DNA from: Pseudohongiella sp. O18
GTDB taxonomy: Bacteria; Pseudomonadota; Gammaproteobacteria; Pseudomonadales; Pseudohongiellaceae
Assembly (NCBI RefSeq): GCF_021729085.1
Contig: NZ_JAJSAR010000001.1
Span: 1,178,001-1,242,000, forward strand
DNA: 64,000 bases
Direction: 5' to 3'
Part shown: one piece after another, positions 1 through 9,124 of the stretch
Numbering within the stretch: position 1 is the first letter of the stretch
Layout of the letters: each line of letters opens with the position of its first letter
Position numbers and translations under genes: made by a program
Notes under the pieces: model-generated
Database searches by the model: none
The model's input: the letters and a program-made list of their open reading frames with translations, nothing else
Told to the model about the DNA's origin: nothing

Positions 1-72
1 CGGGCCGTCACCCTGACGGCCCTTGAAATTGGTCTGGGCAGCTACCATGATGAAATGAGTATGTTTCTGTAG
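1..72 (+). CDS. 3' end of an unidentified gene (partial)
   Basis: The first 72 bases are open in frame 1 and end in TAG, 11 bases before the next gene's ATG. They would encode a 23-residue C-terminus ending in SYHDEMSMFL. The tight spacing to the downstream protease is typical of an operon. I do not recognise the family from so short a tail, and it could be chance coding. The gene body lies outside the window. Confidence 0.35.
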   Translation, partial: RAVTLTALEIGLGSYHDEMSMFL

Positions 73-83
73 CAGGATCGCCC

Positions 84-1190
84 ATGAACACGTTTTCAGC
101 CCGATTGACCCGCTTGCTGGCTGCCTGCTGTGTGCTGGTCTCGTCCATCCTGGTTCTGGCACCAGCGCAGCTTGCCGCGCAGGCAGCCCCCGATTACACA
201 GCCTTTCGCACCAACGATGAAGACAACAACATTGAGGTCTTCAAGAAAGCCAGCCCATCGGTGGTATACATCACCAATTCCCGACTCGTGCGGCGTTCGT
301 TCCTGTCGCTGAACCCGGAGGAGATACCTCAGGGCAGCGGCTCAGGTTTCGTATGGAATAGCGATGGTTATATTGTCACCAATTTCCATGTCATTCAGAA
401 CGCATCACGCCTGACGGTTCGCCTTCAGGATGGTACTGCCTGGGACGCGCGAGTGGTGGGCGTTGAGCCCGACAAGGACCTGGCGGTGCTGCATATTGAA
501 GCGCCTCAGGATCATCTGGTTCCCGTTGAGCTGGGAGACTCCTCATTGCTGGAGGTCGGGCGCAAGGTCATCGCCATTGGCAACCCATTTGGTCTTGATA
601 CCACTCTGACCGTTGGCGTGGTCAGTGCATTGGGTCGCGAAATCGATTCAGTGACGCGGCGTCGGATCCGGGACGTCATTCAGACAGATGCTGCCATCAA
701 TCCGGGCAATTCGGGTGGACCACTGCTGAATTCCCTGGGCCAGCTGGTCGGCGTGAATACTGCCATCTATAGCCCCAGTGGAGCCAGCTCTGGTATCGGT
801 TTTGCGATACCGGTTAACACCGTCAAAAAAATTGTACCTGAGCTGATTGAGTTCGGACGTGTGCAGACGCCAACGCTGGGCATTGCCATGTTCCCGCCTC
901 AGTATGCTGATTATTATCGCAGCCGCTGGGGTATCACTGGCGTGATTGTGCTGGATGTTATCGAGGGCGCCAGTCCCGAACGCGCGGGCATGCGAGGTCT
1001 GACCGAGACCAATCGCGGTATCCTGCTTGGTGATGTCATTATCGAGGTGGATGGTGAGCCGATCGCTGACGAAGATGATCTGCTTAACGTGCTGGAGAAT
1101 CGCGAGGTCGGCGACATCATCGAAGTTATTTCAATGCGTGATAATCAGCGGGTAAGTTACCGTATTGAGCTACGGGCCAGCCGGCAATGA
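84..1190 (+). CDS. Periplasmic trypsin-like serine protease with one PDZ domain (HtrA/Deg family)
   Basis: A 368-residue protein with an N-terminal signal peptide (hydrophobic to about residue 33, AQAA cleavage region), a trypsin-like domain and one C-terminal PDZ domain. The catalytic triad is visible: His102 (TNFHVI), Asp132 (DKDLAVL) and Ser210 (GNSGGP). Deg/HtrA proteases degrade or cleave damaged envelope proteins. A single PDZ and about 360 residues match DegS/AlgW length, but the cleavable signal peptide and the core sequence look closer to secreted DEG1-like proteases than to membrane-anchored DegS, so I give no symbol. It converges on the ABC-F gene. Confidence 0.9.
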   Translation: MNTFSARLTRLLAACCVLVSSILVLAPAQLAAQAAPDYTAFRTNDEDNNIEVFKKASPSVVYITNSRLVRRSFLSLNPEEIPQGSGSGFVWNSDGYIVTNFHVIQNASRLTVRLQDGTAWDARVVGVEPDKDLAVLHIEAPQDHLVPVELGDSSLLEVGRKVIAIGNPFGLDTTLTVGVVSALGREIDSVTRRRIRDVIQTDAAINPGNSGGPLLNSLGQLVGVNTAIYSPSGASSGIGFAIPVNTVKKIVPELIEFGRVQTPTLGIAMFPPQYADYYRSRWGITGVIVLDVIEGASPERAGMRGLTETNRGILLGDVIIEVDGEPIADEDDLLNVLENREVGDIIEVISMRDNQRVSYRIELRASRQ

Positions 1191-1211
1191 CAGGATAAGA
1201 CCTCTGGCAGC

Positions 1212-1234
1212 TGATGCCCTGCTTGCATCAGGGC
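1212..1234. terminator. Possible hairpin between convergent genes
   Basis: GCCCTG and CAGGGC (1216-1221 and 1229-1234) can pair, and an overlapping alternative pairs TGATGC with GCATCA. It sits between the stop codons of two convergent genes, where a bidirectional terminator is expected, but no T-tract follows on either strand. Confidence 0.3.
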
Positions 1235-1241
1235 ACTCAGA

Positions 1242-3197
1242 TCAGTCCGTATCCTCCAGAAGCGCACTTTTTTCCAGCCAGGCTTCTTCGGCCTGGCTTA
1301 GTTCCGCGCTGCAATATCCCTGCTGACGCACCAGGTCGGCGAGCTCGTCGCGGCGACTGTCGTCATACAGTCCAGGGTCAGCCAGTTTGTCTTCCAGTAA
1401 CTTCTGCTCGGCACTCAATCGGTCTATGGTTTTTTCCAGCTGTTTGACTTCACGGCGCAGGGGCGCCAGCTGTTCACGTTGCTGGGCCGCCTGGCGTCGC
1501 AGTTCTTTTTTGTCGCCCGACGAGCGGTCCGCGCTGGAGCCTGCTGATGCCGCGTTGCTTTTTCCTGATGCATTACCAGCCTTGCTGTCCGTTTTTTCGG
1601 TAGCGGCTGTAGCAGGCTTGGCTGCTGGGGCGTCAGGGTTCTGCATCCAGGCGGCGTAGTCGTCCAGGTCACCCTCGAATGTGTCGAAACGCCCGTTGTG
1701 GACCGTATAAAACTCGTCGACCGTGTTGGCTACCAGGTGGCGATCGTGAGAGACCAGCACCAGCGCTCCCTCAAAGCCCTGCAATGCGACGGTGAGTGCG
1801 TGGCGCATCTCAAGATCCAGGTGGTTGGTGGGTTCGTCCAGCAGCAGTACATTGGGCTTTTGCCAGACTATCAATGCGAGCGCCAGTCGTGCCTTTTCTC
1901 CACCTGAAAAGTTGATGATCGGCTCAACAACACGATCGCCGCGAAAATCAAAACCGCCAAGGAAGTTGCGTACTTCCTGTTCGCGCACTTTCGGGTCATG
2001 TTGCTGTATCAACTGCAGGGGGCTGGAGCGCAGGTCTATGACGTCGACCTGATGCTGTGCAAAATAACCGATACGCAGATGTTTGGAAGCGACTGTCTCA
2101 CCATCCAGCCAGGGCAACTGGCCTGCCAGTGTTTTCAAAAGTGTGGACTTGCCCATGCCATTGAAGCCAAGCAAACCGATTCTTGTCGTGTCCATCAGCT
2201 TAAAACTGATGCCTGAGGCGACAGGTGTCTCATAACCAATCACTGCTTTCTTGACGCTTAGTAAATCGCTGGCCGTCTGTGGTGGCTTGAAAAACTCAAA
2301 GCGAAACGGTGAGTCAATGTGCGCCGGAGCAATGTCCTGCATGCGGGACAATTCTTTCAGACGACTCTGTGCCTGGCGGGCTTTGCTGGCCTTGGCCCGG
2401 AAACGCCGCACGAAATCTTCAATTTCAGCCTTGCGTCGCTGCTGCTTCTCAAACTGCGCCTGCTGCTGGGCCATACGCTCCGCGCGCTGTATTTCATACG
2501 CAGTAAAATTGCCGCGATACATGAACAGGGTCTGTTGCTCAAAACTGATGACGTGGTCGATCACCTTGTCCAGGAAGCTGCGATCGTGAGAGATCAACAG
2601 CAGTGTGCCTGGATAGCGATTGAGCCATTGCTCCAGCCACAGGGTGGCTTCCATGTCCAGGTGGTTGGTTGGCTCGTCCAGCAGCAACAGATCGGAAGGT
2701 GCCATCAGTGCGGCTGCCAGGTTCAGTCGGATACGCCAGCCTCCTGAGAATGACTTAAGCGGCTGTTCAAACTCGGCTACCTTAAATCCGAGGCCGGAGA
2801 GCAATTGTTCGGCACGAACGCGGATGCTGTAGCCGTCGATTTTGTCGAGCTCGTTGTGAAGGCTGGCTATCGCATGTCCATCGTGTGCTTCCTCGGCCTG
2901 TGCCAGCTTCGATTCGATTTGCCGATACCGTTCATCGCCATCTATGACGTGATCGATCGCCGAACGCGCCGAACCTTCTGTTTCCTGCTTCATCCAGGCA
3001 CAGCGCAGACCATCGGGCATCAGCAGATCGCCAGCGTCGAGACCGATCTGTCCGGTCAGGCAGGCAAACAGGCTGGATTTACCGGCGCCATTGCGACCGA
3101 TGATGCCGGCCTTCTGGCCTTTGTTAATGGTCAGGGTCGCGCTTTCCAGCAGCACGTGTTCACCGCGCATCAGGCGCGCATTTGTCAAATTGATCAT
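1242..3197 (-). CDS. yheS: ABC-F family ATPase, YheS type
   Basis: A 651-residue soluble protein with two ABC ATPase domains and no membrane segments. Domain 1 has Walker A GRNGAGKSS (34-42), signature SGGWR (151-155) and Walker B LLLLDEP (170-176). Domain 2 has GFNGMGKST and SGGEKARLAL. Between them lies a basic helical linker of the ABC-F type (about 245-285), and the C-terminus is a charged coiled coil after a low-complexity Ala/Ser stretch. ABC-F proteins bind the ribosomal E site and modulate translation. The length fits YheS (637 residues in E. coli), as far as I recall, better than Uup or EttA. The protein is cytoplasmic. It is divergent from the response-regulator gene. Confidence 0.92.
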   Translation of the reverse strand: MINLTNARLMRGEHVLLESATLTINKGQKAGIIGRNGAGKSSLFACLTGQIGLDAGDLLMPDGLRCAWMKQETEGSARSAIDHVIDGDERYRQIESKLAQAEEAHDGHAIASLHNELDKIDGYSIRVRAEQLLSGLGFKVAEFEQPLKSFSGGWRIRLNLAAALMAPSDLLLLDEPTNHLDMEATLWLEQWLNRYPGTLLLISHDRSFLDKVIDHVISFEQQTLFMYRGNFTAYEIQRAERMAQQQAQFEKQQRRKAEIEDFVRRFRAKASKARQAQSRLKELSRMQDIAPAHIDSPFRFEFFKPPQTASDLLSVKKAVIGYETPVASGISFKLMDTTRIGLLGFNGMGKSTLLKTLAGQLPWLDGETVASKHLRIGYFAQHQVDVIDLRSSPLQLIQQHDPKVREQEVRNFLGGFDFRGDRVVEPIINFSGGEKARLALALIVWQKPNVLLLDEPTNHLDLEMRHALTVALQGFEGALVLVSHDRHLVANTVDEFYTVHNGRFDTFEGDLDDYAAWMQNPDAPAAKPATAATEKTDSKAGNASGKSNAASAGSSADRSSGDKKELRRQAAQQREQLAPLRREVKQLEKTIDRLSAEQKLLEDKLADPGLYDDSRRDELADLVRQQGYCSAELSQAEEAWLEKSALLEDTD

Positions 3198-3230
3198 GAT
3201 TGGCGTTCGAGTCTGCGGGAAAAAAGGCGT

Positions 3231-3236
3231 ATTATA
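3231..3236 (-). promoter_or_regulatory. Candidate -10 box for the ABC-F gene
   Basis: Read on the minus strand these bases are TATAAT, 34 bases upstream of the ABC-F start codon. No good -35 hexamer lies 17 bases upstream, so the promoter assignment is tentative. Confidence 0.35.
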
Positions 3237-3317
3237 CGTGACTGCGGCCGACTTGCAGGCCTGCGCGTGTTTTTATCAGATTGATTTATCCTTGGCAAAT
3301 TCGTAAACTCCCGCGTT

Positions 3318-4019
3318 ATGAAACAAATCCTGATTATTGACGACGACGAAAAACTCGGCCAGCTACTGACGCAGTATCTGGAGCGCTACGATATGCAGGT
3401 TACTGTGGCGCACACGCCGTCGAAGGGATTTGAACTGCTCAAGCGCTCCAAGCCGGACCTGCTGATTCTGGATGTCATGCTGCCAGAGAAAGACGGCTTT
3501 GAAATATGTCGCGAAATCCGCGCAAAATCCTCTGTCTACGGTCACCTGCCCATCATGATGCTGACAGCGCATGGCGAAGTGACTGACCGCATCGTGGGTC
3601 TGGAGCTGGGTGCAGACGACTATCTACCCAAACCCTTTGAACCCCGTGAGCTGGTCGCCCGGATTGCCAACATTCTGCGCCGAGCTGGTGATGATACGCG
3701 ACCCAGCAGTGACCTGCCATCAATCGAAGGGCTGGAGGTTGATACAGCTCGCCGGACTGTGCATCTGGACGGTGAACTGATCGAGCTGACCACGATGGAG
3801 TATGAACTTCTGGTGCTGTTCATGCAGTCGCCCAACAAGACCTTTACACGTGACGAGCTAATGAATCGCCTGCGTGGTATTGATGCAGAACTGTTCTCTC
3901 GCGCTGTTGATACGCTGGTCAGCCGATTACGTCACAAACTCAAGGACACCTCCAAAACGCCACGCTTCATTAAAACTGTCTGGGGGCGCGGCTACACGTT
4001 TGTCGGCCAGTTAAAATGA
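3318..4019 (+). CDS. OmpR-family response regulator (RstA/CpxR-like)
   Basis: A 233-residue two-domain regulator. The receiver domain has the acidic pocket DDD (8-10), phospho-acceptor Asp52 (LDVMLP) and the conserved Lys in YLPKPF. The C-terminal half is a winged-helix DNA-binding domain ending in KTVWGRGYTFVG, typical of OmpR/PhoB proteins. The downstream sensor kinase overlaps it by 4 bases (ATGA), so the two are translationally coupled and almost certainly partners. Sequence alone does not show the stimulus. RstA-like is my best family guess. Confidence 0.93.
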   Translation: MKQILIIDDDEKLGQLLTQYLERYDMQVTVAHTPSKGFELLKRSKPDLLILDVMLPEKDGFEICREIRAKSSVYGHLPIMMLTAHGEVTDRIVGLELGADDYLPKPFEPRELVARIANILRRAGDDTRPSSDLPSIEGLEVDTARRTVHLDGELIELTTMEYELLVLFMQSPNKTFTRDELMNRLRGIDAELFSRAVDTLVSRLRHKLKDTSKTPRFIKTVWGRGYTFVGQLK

Positions 4020-5326
4020 AGTTCCGCCTGCCGAAAGTCACTGAGTCGCTGTACTTTCGACTCTTTCTGATCTTTTCCGGCACTGTGATTTTCTTCCTCA
4101 TCACGATTACCCTGTCTCTGCGTCAGATCGACGAAAACTGGCGCCGCGAGCGGCTTAATCCGCTACCCGTTTTTTATCTCGACAATGTTCGCCTGATCAT
4201 AGATGCCATTGGCATTCCTCCCAATATGGAGCGTGCAGAGCAACTAGCCGAAGATCTGTCGCTGACCATCATTATTCGCAGTCCCTACATCAACTGGCAG
4301 TCAGATGATCAGTCGGATCTGGATATCTCGGCTGCTGAGTTTGTGCGGCGCCTGTCAGAAGATGCGGAGATGCTTGCCGTTGGCAGTGAGCAGGTGATAC
4401 GTGTCGCCCGCGGTGGTTATGAGTATTTCCTGAACCGGAAGTCGCCCTCCCTGAGTGACTTCGATTACCTGGTGATTTACATCGGCCTGGGTTTTGCGAT
4501 TGTCATACTATTCTCCAATTACCTGCTGGTCCGGCGTTTGATGGATCCGGTCGGACGCCTGCGTCAGGGAGCGGAAAAAATCTGCGAGGGTGATCTCGGC
4601 TATCGCGTTGAAGTCGCCCGTAATGACGAGCTTGGCGAGCTGACGGAAAGTATCAACCACATGGCTGATTCGCTGCAGTCCATGCTGGAGGCAAAGCGGC
4701 AGTTGCTGCTGGCGATCAGCCACGAGCTGCGCACGCCCGTGACCCGAGCCAAACTGCAACTGGAGTTCATGGACGAGGGCGATCTGAAGGAAGCCTTGAG
4801 CGAGGACATCAATGAGATAGACCTGCTCATTTCCGACCTGATCGAAGCAGAACGCCTGAGCACGAAGCACTCGGCACTGACTTCGGACGATGTGGATTTT
4901 GCCGACTATATCGGCATGCTGTCGGAGCAGTACCGTGAATACGAAGGCGGGCTGGTGGTCGAGCTGCCTGACGACGACAGGGCCATGCATATCGACAAGC
5001 TGCGTATACGTCTGTTGTTTGCCAATATCGTCAACAATGCCATGCGGCATGGCCGCAACCGCCCTGTTGTTGTTCATGTGGAGTTTTCAGATAACGAGGC
5101 GCTGCTGCAGATCTCTGACTCCGGAGAAGGTATCTCTGCTGAGCACCTTAAACACGTCAAGGAACCCTTCTACCGGGTGGACAACTCCCGTACGCGTAAT
5201 ACCGGCGGGTTTGGGTTAGGACTTTATCTTTGTAATCTGATTGCGGAAGCGCATGGTGGTCGTATGTTGATAGACAGCCGACCCGGAGAGGGCACCCGGG
5301 TCAGCATCTATCTGCCTATCCACTAA
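4016..5326 (+). CDS. Membrane sensor histidine kinase, partner of the upstream regulator
   Basis: A 436-residue inner-membrane kinase. TM1 spans about residues 12-34, a periplasmic sensor region about 35-148, and TM2 about 151-172. HAMP follows (about 173-225), then the dimerisation box with His236 (AISHELRTP), the N box (NIVNNAMRHG), G1 (SDSGEGI) and G2 (GGFGLGL). The architecture matches RstB/CpxA-type kinases that phosphorylate an OmpR-family regulator. The ATG lies inside the 3' end of the regulator gene (4-base overlap). The gene is followed directly by the inverted-repeat element. Confidence 0.93.
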   Translation: MKFRLPKVTESLYFRLFLIFSGTVIFFLITITLSLRQIDENWRRERLNPLPVFYLDNVRLIIDAIGIPPNMERAEQLAEDLSLTIIIRSPYINWQSDDQSDLDISAAEFVRRLSEDAEMLAVGSEQVIRVARGGYEYFLNRKSPSLSDFDYLVIYIGLGFAIVILFSNYLLVRRLMDPVGRLRQGAEKICEGDLGYRVEVARNDELGELTESINHMADSLQSMLEAKRQLLLAISHELRTPVTRAKLQLEFMDEGDLKEALSEDINEIDLLISDLIEAERLSTKHSALTSDDVDFADYIGMLSEQYREYEGGLVVELPDDDRAMHIDKLRIRLLFANIVNNAMRHGRNRPVVVHVEFSDNEALLQISDSGEGISAEHLKHVKEPFYRVDNSRTRNTGGFGLGLYLCNLIAEAHGGRMLIDSRPGEGTRVSIYLPIH

Positions 5327-5330
5327 CGGA

Positions 5331-5510
5331 CTGTTGAAAAACTATCTCGGCTTTGGCGTCCTGCGTCGCCCTATCTCCTGCATCCATGCAGTCGTGTGTT
5401 GCCATTGCTTCGTTAAAAACAGGCTCAAAATGCTCATTTACTCGGTGTAAACTGCGCTTTTTCGCCTGTTTTTGTCTCGCACTGACTGCCTCGATTACGT
5501 TTTTCAAAAG
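5331..5510. repeat. 180-bp element with inverted terminal repeats (MITE-like dispersed repeat)
   Basis: The ends CTGTTGAAAAAC (5331-5342) and GTTTTTCAAAAG (5499-5510) are inverted copies matching at 11 of 12 bases. Inside are a perfect inverted pair AAAAACAGGC/GCCTGTTTTT (5415-5424, 5464-5473) and a CTGCAT..ATGCAG palindrome (5378-5391). A minus-strand open frame across the element (5316-5507) looks spurious. From memory, similar sequences recur in many marine gammaproteobacterial genomes and are often mis-annotated as small hypothetical proteins. No second copy lies in this window. No transposase is present, so movement would need help in trans. Confidence 0.7.
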
Positions 5511-5524
5511 CCCGTCTCGCAGGC

Positions 5525-7507
5525 TTAGCGTGCGTGCGCGAATCGGCGTCGGCGACGCGACTTCAGCAGTGACACTGTCAGTACGACAATAATCAGCAGT
5601 GCTGGAATCAACCAGGTGTTGATGATCTGCAGCACGGTGCCCAGTCGATCGATTTCCTGATTCAGGCGGAACTGCACGTCTCTCAGTTCGCGGCGGGTCT
5701 CCAGCTGCAGCTGCAGGAACTGTTCAATTTGGGCTTCCTGCTCCGGTGAAATACCGGTAGACCCTTCCTGGTTCAGCGCCATCAATTGCTGCTCGGTTTG
5801 CGACAGGCGCTCCAGCAGACGGGTTTCTTCCGCACGCAGCCGCTCGTCAGCTTCACGCTGCAGATCCAGTACCCGTGTAAATGGGCGTGCGTAGCGTCCG
5901 CGGCTGCGGATGTTGACCAGTTCGGTGCTGCCGCTGAGATTGTCCAGCGCATTGATCATGAAGTCGCCGTTGCTGGCAAAGGCATTTATGACACGCTGAC
6001 CGGCAATTTGTTGTGACTGCGCCCACATGCGATCCGCCAGCACGTCGCTGTCCGCAACCACGATAACGGCGATATCGCCATCGGACTCGCTGAGGTGGTT
6101 GTCTGGCATGCGGTAGGTCACTTCTGCCTCAGCGGGCTCTTCGGTTTCTTCCGCAGCGCTCAGGGGGTCGTCGGAGGCCTCGGTCGCTGGCGCACCAATG
6201 GTCACCGGAGCAGGCTCTGGTTCAACCGGCACACCCTGCGGGAAGGCTGTCTGGGCGGGGCCTGATACGCGCGCGGCAAGCGTGTGCCGTCGGTTCTCAG
6301 ACTCAAACTCATCGATCAGCAGAGTCGGGTCACCCATTTCACTGAAGAAACCGGGCGCCATCAGCATGGTCTGTTCCGATGTCTGAATCAGTGGATCGAA
6401 TGTGGTGCTGGCGCTCTCAATCGGTGAAAGTGAGCCAGTGGATGACATGTTCATCACTTCCAGCTGTCCGCTGACGATATCGTCAGCAAAGCCTTCGCGC
6501 TGAATGCCCAGCATGCCGTAATGTGCAACCGGACGCTGTCCTGCCTGAAGGGTCACGTAAAGGGCGAGTTCGCTATCGGTGACAACCTGTTCCGGGTTGT
6601 AGTCAACTCCCCAGGCTTCCAGCAGGCCCGGCAGGTCCGATGCCATGGTGTCGCGGAAGCCACCACCGCTCATTGCGATCTGTGTCTGTGTGTCGGAATT
6701 GGGATCAACAAACACAATCGCGCGACCGCCACGCAGCACAAACTGATCAATGGCGTACAGTGTCTGTTCGGGCAGATCCTGAGGATGGACGATCATCAGG
6801 ATATCGATATTCTCGCCAATCTCCTCGACGTCCAGCTGCAGACGTTCCACGTCATACATATAGCGGACGGTATCCATAACCGCCCAGGCACGACTTGCCT
6901 GGTTCGTGGCAGGGTTGAAGCCACCATCGATGTCCAGTGAAGTGATAAGGCCCACCACGGTCGGGTCCGGGTCAATGACGCGAGTAATCAGACGCGCAAA
7001 TTCGTATTCCAGGAACTCTTCCTGATCCGGGCGGATTAGCGGAATCGTTTCATAGACACCGGGCTCACCATCTTCTGCGGTGCTGGGGTCAGATGCCACA
7101 ACACCAAAGTAGACTGATTCCCGGCCCTGTGCCAATGGTACGGACTGTATGCCGTAGGCTGTGGCGAGATCCTCTTCCGCGGAGAAGGGCTCCGGATCAA
7201 TCATTTCCAGACTCAGCATGCCATCACTGGCAATGACGATCTCGCGCAGCATTTCCTGGACGCGTTGTGCATAGGTGCGCACCTGAGGCACCTCGGAGGC
7301 GGCTTCTTCCGAGTAGAAGAAAGTCAGTTCCAGCGGGCGGTCAAGATCGCTGACGATGTCGCGGGTTGCATCACTGAGGGTATAGAGATTCTGCTGGGTC
7401 AGGTCCAGTCGCAGTCTGGGCAGCAGACTGATCAGGGTAATGACAATAATCAGGCCGACTGCGACAGTAGCCAGCCCGGCAGGCGAATAGAGTGCTTTGT
7501 TCTTCAT
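5525..7507 (-). CDS. GldG-like auxiliary component of an ABC transporter
   Basis: A 660-residue protein with an N-terminal membrane segment (about 9-29), a long extracytoplasmic region and a C-terminal membrane segment (about 628-650) followed by a basic tail (KSRRRRR). The extracytoplasmic part resembles the ABC_transp_aux/GldG family, including FVDPNSDTQ and a late coiled-coil stretch (about 560-620). An acidic Glu/Pro/Ala linker at about 420-460 is probably disordered. The protein is last in a three-gene operon behind the permease and ATPase. In Bacteroidetes GldAFG supports gliding; in gammaproteobacteria the role is unknown. The usual fourth gene, a DUF4340 protein, is missing. Confidence 0.85.
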   Translation of the reverse strand: MKNKALYSPAGLATVAVGLIIVITLISLLPRLRLDLTQQNLYTLSDATRDIVSDLDRPLELTFFYSEEAASEVPQVRTYAQRVQEMLREIVIASDGMLSLEMIDPEPFSAEEDLATAYGIQSVPLAQGRESVYFGVVASDPSTAEDGEPGVYETIPLIRPDQEEFLEYEFARLITRVIDPDPTVVGLITSLDIDGGFNPATNQASRAWAVMDTVRYMYDVERLQLDVEEIGENIDILMIVHPQDLPEQTLYAIDQFVLRGGRAIVFVDPNSDTQTQIAMSGGGFRDTMASDLPGLLEAWGVDYNPEQVVTDSELALYVTLQAGQRPVAHYGMLGIQREGFADDIVSGQLEVMNMSSTGSLSPIESASTTFDPLIQTSEQTMLMAPGFFSEMGDPTLLIDEFESENRRHTLAARVSGPAQTAFPQGVPVEPEPAPVTIGAPATEASDDPLSAAEETEEPAEAEVTYRMPDNHLSESDGDIAVIVVADSDVLADRMWAQSQQIAGQRVINAFASNGDFMINALDNLSGSTELVNIRSRGRYARPFTRVLDLQREADERLRAEETRLLERLSQTEQQLMALNQEGSTGISPEQEAQIEQFLQLQLETRRELRDVQFRLNQEIDRLGTVLQIINTWLIPALLIIVVLTVSLLKSRRRRRFAHAR

Positions 7508-7519
7508 GGCCGGCTGCTC

Positions 7520-8266
7520 CTAGTTGGCTTTCTTGATTTCAATGACGATGGCCGATGCCATTAGCCAGGCACCAATGACAGCTGCAAAGAACAGCATGTC
7601 GCGGATATCCAGCACGCCTTTACTGATGGCATCGAAATGCGTCAGAAAACTCAGGCTGGCGATGGCGTTGGTCAGAAACTCTGGCGCCCATCCTGAGAAC
7701 GCGTTGAGCACAATGGCAGAGCCAGAGGCTACAAAGGCAAAACAGATCGCCACCGTCAGAATGAAGGCAATCACCGCATTACGGGTCATTGCTGACATGC
7801 AGGAGCCGATGGCGAGGAAGCCGCCGGCCATAAGCCAGCTGCCGATATATGCCGCCAGGATGACGCCATTGTCCGGATTACCCAGGTAATTGACGGTAAT
7901 CCAGATCGGGAATGTCAGCAGCAGGGCAACGCCACTCAATACCCACGCAGCCAGGAACTTGCCGAGTACGGCGTCGCGCAGTTTGATGGGCAGTGTCATC
8001 AACAATTCGATGGTGCCAGTCTTGCGCTCATCGGACCAGAGTCCCATGGCCAGTGCCGGGATCATGAACAGATACAACCAGGGATGGAAGTTGAAAAATG
8101 GCTGCAGGTCAGCCTGCCCACGAATAAAGAAACCACCCAGGTCGAAGGTGAATATGCCGTTCATCACCAGGAAGATGACGATAAACACATAAGCCAGAGG
8201 CGTGCTGAAGTAAGCCATCAGCTCGCGTTTGAAAATAATGCCGGTTTTGCCGAATAGTGAGTCCAT
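7520..8266 (-). CDS. ABC-2 type transporter permease (GldF-like)
   Basis: A 248-residue integral membrane protein with about six hydrophobic segments. After the first segment comes FFNFHPWLYLFMIPALAMG, then WSDERKTGTIELLMTLP, the short amphipathic motif characteristic of ABC-2/GldF permeases. It lies 5 bases downstream of the ATPase gene and 12 bases upstream of the GldG-like gene, so it should form the membrane channel of that complex. The substrate is unknown. Confidence 0.88.
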   Translation of the reverse strand: MDSLFGKTGIIFKRELMAYFSTPLAYVFIVIFLVMNGIFTFDLGGFFIRGQADLQPFFNFHPWLYLFMIPALAMGLWSDERKTGTIELLMTLPIKLRDAVLGKFLAAWVLSGVALLLTFPIWITVNYLGNPDNGVILAAYIGSWLMAGGFLAIGSCMSAMTRNAVIAFILTVAICFAFVASGSAIVLNAFSGWAPEFLTNAIASLSFLTHFDAISKGVLDIRDMLFFAAVIGAWLMASAIVIEIKKAN

Positions 8267-8271
8267 GCTGA

Positions 8272-9021
8272 TCAGGCCTCCTGCGCTGTGACACTGCGGA
8301 AAAACGCTTCGAGGCGTCCCGGTGCTGTCGGCATGTCGGCAGCATCGGTAACCGGGGCCTGCGCTTCCAGTTCGTTAGGTGTGCCATCGGCAACAATACG
8401 GCCATTGGCGATAATGATGGCGCGTGTGCACACGGCACTGACTTCTTCAAGAATATGCGTCGAAACGATGACGATCTTGTCTTTGGCCAGGTTGCGAATC
8501 AGTTGGCGAACCTGATGCTTCTGATTGGGGTCGAGGCCGTCCGTCGGTTCATCCAGAATCAGGACCTTGGGATCATGCAGGATAGCCTGTGCCAGTCCTA
8601 CGCGCCGTTTGAAGCCCTTGGACAGGGTATCGATGGTCTGTTCGCAAACGCTGCTCAGGTCAACGTCATTCAGGACCTTTTCGACACGCTGCTGCATTTC
8701 TGTGCCAGAGTAGCCGCGAATCTGTGCGATGAACTCAAGGAACCCCAATACAGTCATATCGGGGTAGCTGGGGGCGCCTTCTGGCAGATAACCAATGAGC
8801 TGCTTGGCAGCCAGCGGATCGGTGCGAATATCATGACCGTCTATGGTCACGGTGCCCGAAGTGGGAGCCAGAAAACCGGTGATAATCTTCATGGTCGTGG
8901 ACTTGCCCGCGCCGTTTGGACCGAGGAATCCAAGTACCTCGCCTTCGGACACGGAGAAACTGAGGTCGTCCACCGCCGTAAAATGTTCAAACTTCCTGGT
9001 TACGTGACTGATTTCAATCAT
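8272..9021 (-). CDS. ABC transporter ATP-binding protein (GldA-like)
   Basis: A 249-residue ATPase with Walker A GPNGAGKST (about 34-42), signature LSKGFKRR (about 133-140) and Walker B VLILDEPTDGLDP. The KGFKRRVG form of the signature is usual for the GldA/CcmA-like exporter group. It is first in the leftward ATPase-permease-GldG operon. It energises the complex at the inner membrane; the cargo is unknown. Confidence 0.92.
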   Translation of the reverse strand: MIEISHVTRKFEHFTAVDDLSFSVSEGEVLGFLGPNGAGKSTTMKIITGFLAPTSGTVTIDGHDIRTDPLAAKQLIGYLPEGAPSYPDMTVLGFLEFIAQIRGYSGTEMQQRVEKVLNDVDLSSVCEQTIDTLSKGFKRRVGLAQAILHDPKVLILDEPTDGLDPNQKHQVRQLIRNLAKDKIVIVSTHILEEVSAVCTRAIIIANGRIVADGTPNELEAQAPVTDAADMPTAPGRLEAFFRSVTAQEA

Positions 9022-9124
9022 ATTCTTATTGGCCTGTCATGATGTGCGGACTTGTGTCCAGCCTGGGCAGGACATCACATGGTTGGCTGAATATAGGGGC
9101 GCATAGGCGATTTTTCAACCGCTG

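Noticed and set aside
5316-5507. 63-codon minus-strand open frame over the repeat element
   Set aside because: It coincides with an inverted-repeat element and its ends; the frame looks like a by-product of the repeat.
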